Positions 57,223 to 63,903 of a stretch of DNA of 64,000 nt are shown piece after piece. This stretch comes from Bacillota bacterium. Its GTDB lineage: Bacteria; Bacillota; Bacilli; Paenibacillales; Paenibacillaceae. A program made the position numbers and the translations under genes. A model generated the notes under the pieces. That model saw only the letters and a list, made by a program, of their open reading frames with translations. It made no database searches and was not told where the DNA came from. Where the stretch lies: NCBI GenBank assembly GCA_023460795.1, contig JAEWPC010000033.1, positions 186,001 through 250,000 of the forward strand. The letters run 5' to 3'. The first letter of the stretch is position 1; each line of letters begins with the position of its first letter.

Positions 57223-57366
57223 ATGGCTGGTGCCTATCATAACGAAGAGATTAATGTTTTACCGAGCATGGCGATCACTGGTGCCAACACGAGAACGTGC
57301 ACACCAAGTATGTTGAAAGTTGAGCACCCTCACTCTCCAATTATGGAGGATGACGCGAGGGCATAG
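57223..57366 (+). CDS. Short open reading frame (47 aa), uncertain
   Basis: A 47-codon frame starts at ATG 57223 just after GAGGAGGGATTC, a strong ribosome site. The product has no hydrophobic segment and no recognised motif. It may be a truncated gene start, since no homologous continuation is seen in other frames. Confidence 0.4.
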   Translation: MAGAYHNEEINVLPSMAITGANTRTCTPSMLKVEHPHSPIMEDDARA

Positions 57367-57463
57367 TCCATAATTGACCGACCGGTAATCGATCGATCGA
57401 ACTTTTTAGATCCACAGCGCTAATTCCGCTTAACCGGCATCTATTGGGTCATTTCAAATGATG

Positions 57464-57589
57464 TCATCCCTCGCTCCTGAAAATGAGGAATGAGGTCAGC
57501 GCAAAATTGCGCCCTACTGGGATATCCACATTGTGGACACCTTTCCCGCTCCCAATTGGCCCGATGATGAGCACATAATTAACCGGCAT
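57464..57589 (-). pseudogene. Short frame with a Walker A motif, probable ATPase fragment
   Basis: The minus-strand frame begins MPVNYVLIIGPIGSGKGVHN and stops after 41 codons. GPIGSGKG is a Walker A motif, and the flanking pattern resembles the start of the nucleotide-binding domain of conjugative coupling proteins (VirD4/TraG) or similar ATPases. Nothing further downstream continues the fold. It has the same orientation as the replication-relaxation gene, a family often encoded near coupling proteins. Identification is tentative. Confidence 0.35.
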
Positions 57590-57615
57590 TTAGTAAGAAA
57601 GAAAGGGGGAATGAT

Positions 57616-57885
57616 ATGATATCAGTCCAGATTAACCAACCAGAAGTAAGTGCGCTGATCCGGGAGCAGATTCGGAAGCTCGTCCATGCTGTCGAGAACG
57701 AGTTCGTGTTTTGGGATTCGAACGAGTTAAAGAAACGCACCTGCATGAGCTGGGACACGATTCAAGGAACGTTCTTCTACGACCCCCGCTTCCCGAAGCA
57801 CAAGGTTGGCGGCAAGTGGTATTATCCTGCTAAAGAAGTGCGTGAATTCTTGTTGCAGTGGTTAGATGGGCAACCACAAAGATAA
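57616..57885 (+). CDS. Small DUF771-like regulator
   Basis: The 89-residue protein has an N-terminal VQINQPEVSALIREQIRKLVHAVENE helix and a winged-helix-like C-terminal part (FWDSNELKKRTCMSWDTIQGTFFYDPRFPKHKVGGKWYYPAKEVREFLLQWL). It resembles the DUF771 protein upstream in its last half and the next gene in its first half. ATG 57616 follows AAAGGGGGAATGAT. It probably binds DNA. Target unknown. Confidence 0.68.
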   Translation: MISVQINQPEVSALIREQIRKLVHAVENEFVFWDSNELKKRTCMSWDTIQGTFFYDPRFPKHKVGGKWYYPAKEVREFLLQWLDGQPQR

Positions 57886-57924
57886 TCTGGCTTCAGTTGA
57901 ATATGGTGCCGGGAGGGGATGAGG

Positions 57925-58242
57925 ATGGCTATCGTTCACATTGATGATGCTCAGTTAGCCGCAATAATTCGCGAACAGCTTGCTCAACTTATATACGAGG
58001 CTAGACAGGCGCAAAGTAAACAGTTGCAGATAGAGCAGACAGTGACTCGGCTGGATCCTATTCTCGACGTAAAAGACGTTGCTTCGTACCTTAAGGTCAG
58101 CGTGTTCACCGTTAAGAACCGCCTCCGGTCCGGTGAGCTGCGAGGCTACAAGCAAGGAGGTTACTGGCGCATCAAACGCGAATGGTTACTTGAGTACGAA
58201 CGATCTTTAACAGGCGAATCGATGCAGGAGGGTGTTCAATAG
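57925..58242 (+). CDS. HTH_17-type DNA-binding protein
   Basis: The 105-residue protein begins with VHIDDAQLAAIIREQLAQLIYEARQ, clearly similar to the start of the preceding gene, and ends with an excisionase-type winged helix (ILDVKDVASYLKVSVFTVKNRLRSGELRGYKQGGYWRIKREWLLEYE). ATG 57925 lies 6 nt after AGGGG; ATG 57919 is an alternative. The shared N-terminal helix suggests a common partner or heteromer formation. Confidence 0.72.
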   Translation: MAIVHIDDAQLAAIIREQLAQLIYEARQAQSKQLQIEQTVTRLDPILDVKDVASYLKVSVFTVKNRLRSGELRGYKQGGYWRIKREWLLEYERSLTGESMQEGVQ

Positions 58243-58417
58243 AGCCATTCTACGATGAGCTTAGGTTGAAGCTGAAATGCGATGTCCAGCATACTCTCGT
58301 GGAAACTAACTGACTATCAGGGCAAAACATTGGTTTAGCTTCGGCATTACAAGAAGGGGGAGTTCACATTAATATTATGGGGTGTGCGCAGCTCCCATTT
58401 TGGTGGTGATAATTAAT

Positions 58418-58606
58418 ATGGGGAAACGACGTTCTATTACTAAACTGAGAATCGGTGGCCATTACTTCGAAGTGGAAGGTAAGCTCGTGGAGATCGACCC
58501 TCTTATGACCGATCTACCCGCAAGATGCAAATTGATTTGGGTTGAGACAATGACCGGTAATAAGTACAAACTAGTTAAGAGTAATCGCGAGGCACGAAAT
58601 GTCTAA
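58418..58606 (+). CDS. Small hypothetical protein
   Basis: The 62-residue basic, beta-rich protein (KLRIGGHYFEVEGKLVEIDPL, then CKLIWVETMTGNKYKLV) starts at ATG 58418 after GGTGGTGAT. It is not recognised. The composition is protein-like. Confidence 0.5.
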   Translation: MGKRRSITKLRIGGHYFEVEGKLVEIDPLMTDLPARCKLIWVETMTGNKYKLVKSNREARNV

Positions 58607-58772
58607 GCACTTCAGGCAGATGTATACTTGGCAAGTGGGCGATAAGTGAGCGGACCATTCGCTGGTTCTCAATGCCTTTTACGTCGGCGAGCGGTGGTGG
58701 GCTACGAAGATAGTTAAGCCTCCCAGCCTCAACTGTCACCTGACTGTAAAGGCTACTAGAATAAAATACGCG

Positions 58773-58793
58773 AATAGCTGCTCGAATTCGAAC
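58773..58793 (+). repeat. 21-bp direct repeat, copy B
   Basis: It matches 56332–56352 with one mismatch (AATAG instead of AATAA), about 2.4 kb from the first copy in the same orientation. Confidence 0.55.
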
Positions 58794-58804
58794 AGTAACC
58801 ATAT

Positions 58805-58831
58805 AAAAAAAACGAGCCAGCAATGGCTCGT
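58805..58831 (-). terminator. Terminator of the replication-relaxation operon
   Basis: On the minus strand ACGAGCC-ATTGCT-GGCTCGT is followed by an eight-T run. Confidence 0.85.
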
Positions 58832-58901
58832 CAATAAAGAGTTTTTGGAGTGGAGGATGATCACCACTCCTTTTCTATTTCGGTGAAGCGGGTATCTGAG
58901 C

Positions 58902-60176
58902 TCAGACTAATGGGTTAGCATAAGAAATTGACTCGCCCCTAGAATCTCTCCAACGTGGCTCATCAACGGTATTTAGCCACAACGCCGAGCTGAAGATAGA
59001 TGTTAATTCTTCTTCGGCATCAAATCCTTTAAAGATCAGCGGAGCGGGCTTACTATCTGATCGTACAAGTACAGGAATGAAGCGGGTAACGTCCGTCATA
59101 TTCGAATAACGTCCCCTGGCTGTGCTCAACCACAGATACCATGCGTAGAGTCTAGCTAGACCCAATGTCTCAAATTGTTCGACGCGCTCAAATGCAAACA
59201 TTCGATCCGGAGTGGAACCCGATAAAGAAAATACCGGCTGCTCCCAGTCAAGTCCTTGTCCGGAGTTGAGGATCCCAATATTAACTGTTGCAGATCGGTA
59301 ACGAATCACTTTGGAGTAGAACTCATTGAATTGATGAACCCGCTCCCCTTGGCGAACAACGACGCGTTCGAGCTCGGTGACACCGTTAATGCCGATCAAA
59401 TTGAAGCGGGTCCGCCACTCACTTAATTCGGACCAGAAGATGCTGGAGATTAGACTCCAACGCTTCAGCATGCCGTTATACGAATCCTTGTTGCAGACAA
59501 AGATGACACCTTCAGGCAGGCTCTCCCCCGACTCATGGAGATGCTCTAGGTACCGTCTGTAGGACTGAAACTTTTCCCTCAACTTCTCCCCAAACTCAGT
59601 CCCCCGGTCCACCTCAAGGAGGTAGCGACCACTTCTGATAAGCAGCTCCCCGTCGGGTTTAAATCGATTAACGATCCCATCTACATCATACTTAACGGAT
59701 GCATAGCGGTTGTCCCTGTAATCAATCTCGTAATCCGGATAGGAGTGCTTGAGGCGCTCAAGCCGAAGCAGGACGCTTGCGACAATTAGATGATGTAGGA
59801 TGACAGGGGATGATACTTTAGGGGGCCGCTGCAGGTCGTATGGGAAGTCTCCAAAGTCTCGTTCCCACCCGGTTCCAATATGCCCCGGGTAAATCCCGAA
59901 CAATTCAGCAGCATACTCGTGACCCGCTTCAGAGAGATAAATCAGGTCTTTGGTGCGACCGATCTTAATTGGTTCGCGAATGATCATTCGTTGCTCCTCG
60001 AGTTTCTGAAGATCCTTGTAGGTATTCTTGGTAAACGATTGAGAAGCGGGACGGCCAGTGAAGCGGTAGGACAATTCTTCAATGAGTTGCTCATACAGTA
60101 GGCCGCGGTATTCGAACAAGATTTTTACGATCGTCTTTTGCTTTCTCGGCATCAAGTTAGAATGAAAGAGGCTCAT
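58902..60176 (-). CDS. Replication-relaxation family protein
   Basis: The 424-residue protein matches the Replic_Relax family found on plasmids, ICEs and phage-like elements of Gram-positives. It has an N-terminal winged-helix region (about 8–85, IVKILFEYRGLLYEQLIEELSYR...TYKDLQKLEEQRMI) and a central nuclease-like segment (YDVDGIVNRFKPDGELLI, with RYLLEVDRGTEF near 200). The latter recalls restriction-endonuclease-fold metal sites (PDG...ExDRGTE). The family is thought to relax or nick DNA for replication, but this is weakly established. It overlaps the xis-like gene by 4 bp. Confidence 0.82.
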   Translation of the reverse strand: MSLFHSNLMPRKQKTIVKILFEYRGLLYEQLIEELSYRFTGRPASQSFTKNTYKDLQKLEEQRMIIREPIKIGRTKDLIYLSEAGHEYAAELFGIYPGHIGTGWERDFGDFPYDLQRPPKVSSPVILHHLIVASVLLRLERLKHSYPDYEIDYRDNRYASVKYDVDGIVNRFKPDGELLIRSGRYLLEVDRGTEFGEKLREKFQSYRRYLEHLHESGESLPEGVIFVCNKDSYNGMLKRWSLISSIFWSELSEWRTRFNLIGINGVTELERVVVRQGERVHQFNEFYSKVIRYRSATVNIGILNSGQGLDWEQPVFSLSGSTPDRMFAFERVEQFETLGLARLYAWYLWLSTARGRYSNMTDVTRFIPVLVRSDSKPAPLIFKGFDAEEELTSIFSSALWLNTVDEPRWRDSRGESISYANPLV

Positions 60177-60361
60177 TGGCTATTCACCGCCGTTCCTTCC
60201 ATTTGAGCAATCCATTCATTGATGGTCTCCAACCGAAAGAAGATTCGGTTGCGGATCCGGAAGAATGGAATAGAGCGCTCCCGAACCAAGGCGTAAATCG
60301 TGGTGGTCGAGACGCCAAGAAGATCTGCTAAATCAATTACGGTGAGGGTGTTTTTAGACAT
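60173..60361 (-). CDS. HTH_17/excisionase-like protein, partner of the replication-relaxation gene
   Basis: The 62-residue protein starts at ATG 60361 after GAGGTGCTTCACG. Its winged helix (LTVIDLADLLGVSTTTIYALVRERSIPFFRIRNRIFFRLETINEWI) is clearly related to the xis-like protein at 47313–47498. It is translationally coupled to the replication-relaxation gene, a pairing seen in other mobile elements. Confidence 0.8.
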   Translation of the reverse strand: MSKNTLTVIDLADLLGVSTTTIYALVRERSIPFFRIRNRIFFRLETINEWIAQMEGTAVNSQ

Positions 60362-61029
60362 CGTGAAGCACCTCTTTCGGTTTATGGTCAAATCGTTAGC
60401 CCTGGATAAAATAAGTCAGCCGGCGGGCTATCCGGCAATTGTAGTACTCGAGTCTAGTGGAGGGATTGGCGGTAGTTAGCTGTTTACGGGGCTTTAGCCG
60501 GGAGAAAATACTGTATTCTTTGCGCTACTACAGACACTACGAGAGTGCTCGTGTCGGCATTGTGGTCTGTAGTACTCGTCATCGTTTGTTTAATTATCGC
60601 AAGGTCCTTTTGGACACAAAAATAACGACCTGATATTTTCAGCTCGTTTTCTCATTTGGGCAGACTGCCCCTGTATTTAATTGAAAACCTCATCGAGAGG
60701 TAATGGGCCTTTGCAGGCGCTTGAGCACGGCAGTTGCCGTGAAATCGGTCCCCAATTGGCGACACGTTAGGCGGCATAGCCGCAAAGTTGCTACAAATGT
60801 GAGGACGAACCTCACAACTACATAATAACTAGTAAATAATGATAATGTCAAATCATCTTCTGCACGCCCAATTGCCCTGGCTTTACCTCCCATGCTTATT
60901 TCACCTTTAGTTCGTGATGCTTTTTAGGATCTCAGTCAATGTACCTCTCGGCCGCGAGCACGCGCCATCTTGACCTGTCTTTGCGCTCGGCCGGCCATTC
61001 TCGCCAACTCGGGGTCAGACGATAAGCGA
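60362..61029. other. Non-coding region with complex inverted repeat
   Basis: No gene is convincing here. TACTACAGAC (60526–60535) pairs with GTCTGTAGTA (60565–60574), and inside lies a smaller hairpin ACGAG-AGTG-CTCGT (60539–60552). TGTAGTACTCG occurs at 60440–60450 and 60568–60578 as a direct repeat. The site is upstream of the xis-like/replication-relaxation pair and could be a nick site, origin or operator. Confidence 0.5.
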
Positions 61030-61230
61030 TCAGGCAGTTACATATGATCCACAGCACTTTTGGTGGGTGTCGGCGAGTATGAGTCTTTCACCCACACGTT
61101 GCGGTGGATCCCAAGCTTGCGTTGTTTTAACATGACGGACTGATCGTCGATATCCTCCAGCGGTCCCAGTAACCGTGAACGTCCGTTCGTCTGCCACAGG
61201 GAAGCCGATCAGCAGGTCGCCGATCGGCAA
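61030..61230 (-). CDS. Possible small protein or fragment (66 aa)
   Basis: The frame encodes a compact beta-rich sequence (GDLLIGFPVADERTFTVTGTAGGYRRS..., WDPPQRVGERLILAD) with Gly/Pro turns that look protein-like, not random. No clear ribosome site was seen upstream, so it may be the end of a decayed gene. It is not recognised. Confidence 0.35.
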   Translation of the reverse strand: MPIGDLLIGFPVADERTFTVTGTAGGYRRSVRHVKTTQAWDPPQRVGERLILADTHQKCCGSYVTA

Positions 61231-61338
61231 GGCTGGTTCTGGTTCTAATTGATTACCGAGTCATTCGACTACTTTAAATTTGTCAATTATGCTTTAAACG
61301 TGAGCAATATTATGTTCAGTATAACTGAGTATCAACCA

Positions 61339-62031
61339 CTATAATAATGGGTGATGATCAGTATTCCCTTGAATGTATTCAGAAAAAGCTTTAACGGTCA
61401 CGCGATTATGCCGTCCATCGTAAGTAGAACTATCTTTGTTATAAGCAGAATATTTACCGAATATTACAAATGAGCCATTGAATTCTCTGATAACAGGTCG
61501 AGCTTCTTCAGGTAATCGCATTTCTTTTCCGTTTTCGTCTCGCCCATAATATCCTTGATCCCATACATAGCGTTCCTCATACTCGCCAGGACTAAGCTCG
61601 CATAACTCCTCGTATGCACCGTTGGAACTATCATAGATCCCTGAGGGTTTTAACTTTGCTGTTTCAAGGTGAAAATAATACCATTGAGAATCAGAACCGA
61701 ACGCATAAAAGGTAAGCTTATCTGGTCTAACTATTGTGGCTGTTCCATCACTCAATAATTCAATGCAACCTTGCTCACCGGCTCGACCAGAACCTGTTAA
61801 GTCAAAGCCTCCACCACGCGGGCAAAACATATGGTTGGAGTTTCTAACTCTACCGATCAAATCTAAGATTTTTGTAATTTGATCAATCTGAGTCCAGGTA
61901 GCTTCATGTATAGCGCCATGTGGGAATATAGAATTTATTAGGTCCGACCATCTTTTCTTTCCTTCGATATCTCGCTTTGAGTGTAATTCAGCAACTTCCT
62001 TGTACCATTCCTCAGAATAAGGTTTTGCCAC
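61339..62031 (-). CDS. Hypothetical cargo protein
   Basis: The 230-residue protein starts at GTG 62031, about 8 nt after GAGGAGG. It is AT-rich relative to the chromosome. The first ~75 residues are helical (WYKEVAELHSKRDIEGKKRWSDLINSIF, IDQITKILDLIGRV). The rest looks beta-rich with many aromatics (YYFHLETAKLKPSGIY, YEERYVWDQGYYGRDENG, FNGSFVIFGKYSAYN). No signal peptide or membrane segment is visible, so it is cytoplasmic. It is not recognised. Position in the cargo end of the island, next to a MazF-like gene, makes host-benefit or phage-interference roles possible but unproven. Confidence 0.65.
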   Translation of the reverse strand: MAKPYSEEWYKEVAELHSKRDIEGKKRWSDLINSIFPHGAIHEATWTQIDQITKILDLIGRVRNSNHMFCPRGGGFDLTGSGRAGEQGCIELLSDGTATIVRPDKLTFYAFGSDSQWYYFHLETAKLKPSGIYDSSNGAYEELCELSPGEYEERYVWDQGYYGRDENGKEMRLPEEARPVIREFNGSFVIFGKYSAYNKDSSTYDGRHNRVTVKAFSEYIQGNTDHHPLL

Positions 62032-62404
62032 ATTAATACCTCCTCAGAAAGATATGCTTATTATAGCATTCAAAAGTTAAAGTTTGGAATACACCCCAAT
62101 TTCCTCTTTATTTATCTTTCGTGACTAATTCACTTAACGTAGCTGTCGGATACTTTGAGCGCTGATGTCAAAAATAGTACAGAAGAACTTGTCGTTTCTT
62201 GGCTGCCAGTGCTATTGGGGGAGTTTTGCAATCTGCATCAATTTCAAATAGATCTCACCTCGCCAAAGTTAATCAGAATAGGATCCTTGGCGCAAACCTA
62301 TGGCTCCTTATATTGAACCGCAAGACAGGGTATGAAGGTTGCTATTGTTAAAGGGTTCATTCCTCAGGAATGTAGAACACAAGAGATATTCTGAATTTTG
62401 GATA
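62032..62404. other. Region without a recognisable gene
   Basis: No supported coding frame was seen between the cargo gene and the terminator of the MazF-like gene. Confidence 0.6.
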
Positions 62405-62407
62405 CAC

Positions 62408-62432
62408 AAAAACCATCGGATTGCTCCGATGG
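62408..62432 (-). terminator. Terminator for the MazF-like gene
   Basis: On the minus strand CCATCGGA-GCAA-TCCGATGG is followed by TTTTTGTG. It lies ~130 bp after the stop codon. Confidence 0.75.
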
Positions 62433-62565
62433 CTCGTGTGGGTTCCTCTAGGGAACCAGAGTATGTGATTGCATTGTATTGCAAGAGCCCCTCGAAGGAG
62501 CCTGAGTTGTTACTTCTTAGAACAGTATACGCTGGATTGAGTCAAAACGCAACTAACAGTTGCCC

Positions 62566-63177
62566 TTATAGCTGGGGGCCAGGCGCAGGTGGGGTGTTTC
62601 CCGCGCTTCTGAGGTTCTGAGGACGGTTTAAGCCTTTAGTAGTGAAGCGGTCCGATATTTTTGCATATAGATCCTTTAATTTCGGCACAGGGATAACGAT
62701 AATCTGATCTCCAGATCTTAGAGGTGCCTTGATTCTTAACTTGCTCACCGCTCTCATCTGACTTACTTTTGCAATGCTTTTGGTGCCCTGCGGATAACGG
62801 CTAAGAGTGTTAATCTCGGGTATCTCACCTAAGTCGACATCATTCCAGTTAACGGCTTTGTTTGGTCGTTCAGATCCTAGAGGAATGACCATAACAGTAT
62901 GCGACGATTTAGCGTTGTCCTCCACAACAATAGCAAAGTGACTGCCCCCGAGTTCGGATCCAGGGTTATATCCTAACTCCACAGATAGCACAGTGCCTGC
63001 ACTGTAACTTAAAGTTTCAGTTAATGGATCAAACGTAGGCTCCCTTTGGAGATAGGTACTGTAGAGTTGCAGCCAGTCCACCATGAGTTGTTGATTAAAT
63101 GAGTTCATTGTTAGGATTTCGGACTTCAGCTGCATCAAGGCGGCATCTATCCCACCACTAGCATTCCCTGACGACAC
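62566..63177 (-). CDS. PemK/MazF-like protein with N-terminal extension
   Basis: The 203-residue protein starts at GTG 63177 after AAGGGGG. From about residue 60 it has the MazF/PemK fold pattern: AGTVLSVELGYNPGSELGGSHFAIVVEDN, then TVMVIPLGSERP and IAKVSQMRAVSKLRI. The first ~60 residues form a helical extension absent from classic ~115-residue MazF toxins, and a Pro-containing tail follows. MazF proteins are sequence-specific endoribonucleases. No antitoxin-like gene precedes it, so it may be an orphan, a regulator, or carry its own inhibitory segment. Confidence 0.75.
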   Translation of the reverse strand: MSSGNASGGIDAALMQLKSEILTMNSFNQQLMVDWLQLYSTYLQREPTFDPLTETLSYSAGTVLSVELGYNPGSELGGSHFAIVVEDNAKSSHTVMVIPLGSERPNKAVNWNDVDLGEIPEINTLSRYPQGTKSIAKVSQMRAVSKLRIKAPLRSGDQIIVIPVPKLKDLYAKISDRFTTKGLNRPQNLRSAGNTPPAPGPQL

Positions 63178-63329
63178 ATCTTTACCCCCTTCGCGTCTTA
63201 ACTACATAATCATCATAAATTTGCCGTCAGAAAATGTCAGCAATTTTATTTCGCCGAAACTAGTCAGAGGATAATTTACTCGACCGGAACGACGACTGGC
63301 GTGATGTCTTTGTGTAGCCTCGGCATACG

Positions 63330-63505
63330 GATAACAAGGCGCGGTTGCTGCCGGGCAAGCATGCTTGGGATCCGCGGGGAAAAGAATAGCACGATCGGGT
63401 TTGTGCCGGCTTTACGTGATCGAGGAGGGGATTGACGAGTTCCTTTCCGACGTCTACGTCGCCGGCTCCATGTCTAACCACTACACATATGCTGCCATCA
63501 TGTTC
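63330..63505 (+). pseudogene. Decayed fragment of a second phage primase
   Basis: LLPGKHAWDPRGK is readable around 63335–63388 before a stop. The match resumes in another frame at 63392–63490 as SGLCRLYVIEEGIDEFLSDV then YVAGSMSNHYTY. This parallels the intact primase (FCRAYPIEKAIDSFLSEIY, GSMANRYTY) but differs enough to come from a related gene rather than a recent duplication. It is a frameshifted internal fragment with no start or end. Confidence 0.75.
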
Positions 63506-63628
63506 GGTTGCAACAGAAAACCCGCTCCTTTACAAATAAGAAGGGTGGGTTGAATTACAAATGGAAGGTAACAGGGCATTGTCGCTTTATTGTTCTTTAC
63601 CTTTAATTATCAAACGTTATCATGAATT

Positions 63629-63648
63629 TTTGCGGCAGTTTTGCGGCA
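63629..63648 (+). repeat. Arm-type repeats near attR (two TTTGCGGCA)
   Basis: TTTGCGGCA at 63629–63637 and 63640–63648, ~92 bp inside attR, matches the three copies near attL in the same orientation. Confidence 0.65.
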
Positions 63649-63694
63649 GGTACGAATTGGAGAGGAAGAGGAGAGGCATAAGGACAAATGGACG

Positions 63695-63728
63695 AAAAAA
63701 AGAGAGCCCTTGTAGTTCTAAGGCTCTC
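63695..63728 (-). terminator. Island-supplied terminator for tRNA-Val
   Basis: On the minus strand GAGAGCC...GGCTCTC forms a stem followed by seven T, just inside the island and directly downstream of tRNA-Val. Confidence 0.8.
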
Positions 63729-63739
63729 GGTCGCTTATG

Positions 63740-63787
63740 TATGGTGATCTGAACAGGGATCGAACCTGTGACCCCCACCCTGTCAAG
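63740..63787. repeat. attR: 48-bp direct repeat inside tRNA-Val
   Basis: It is identical to 44748–44795. It ends at tRNA position 31, right at the anticodon loop, which is a usual crossover region for tRNA-targeting tyrosine integrases. Confidence 0.95.
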
Positions 63788-63817
63788 ATGGTGCTCTCCC
63801 AGCTGAGCTATCAGATC
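63742..63817 (-). tRNA. tRNA-Val (GAC)
   Basis: The 76-nt cloverleaf with encoded CCA has acceptor GATCTGA/TCAGATC, D-arm GCTCAGCTGGGAGAGC, anticodon GAC at 63782–63784 and T-arm ACAGG/CCTGT. It is intact after integration because the island restores the 3' half. Confidence 0.95.
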
Positions 63818-63850
63818 AAGTAGTGACTTACGTCAACAGCGACATTTAAT

Positions 63851-63879
63851 ATAATATCAACTTGGACGTCGTAAGTCAA
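63851..63879 (-). promoter_or_regulatory. Promoter of tRNA-Val
   Basis: On the minus strand TTGACT (63879–63874) and TATTAT (63856–63851) are separated by 17 bp, ~35 bp upstream of the tRNA. Confidence 0.75.
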
Positions 63880-63903
63880 CACATTTCTTGAAATTTGTTT
63901 CGA

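Larger units (their letters stand above)
44748..63787. mobile_element. 19-kb tRNA-Val-integrated island with PICI/phage-satellite-like organisation
   Basis: Flanking 48-bp direct repeats, a tyrosine integrase next to attL, a repressor transcribed with it, and a divergent rightward block of small regulator, xis-like gene, primase–helicase, iteron-bearing AT-rich region and terminase small-subunit remnants give the layout of phage-inducible chromosomal islands. No capsid, portal, large terminase or lysis genes are recognised. The right half carries extra regulatory and cargo genes and fragments of other elements, including a second primase remnant beside attR, so it may be composite. A degenerate prophage is the main alternative. 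Confidence 0.85.

Noticed and set aside
62339..62620. A 93-codon plus-strand frame opposite the end of the MazF-like gene.
   Set aside because: It overlaps the MazF-like gene's terminator and coding end, lacks a ribosome site and shows no motif.
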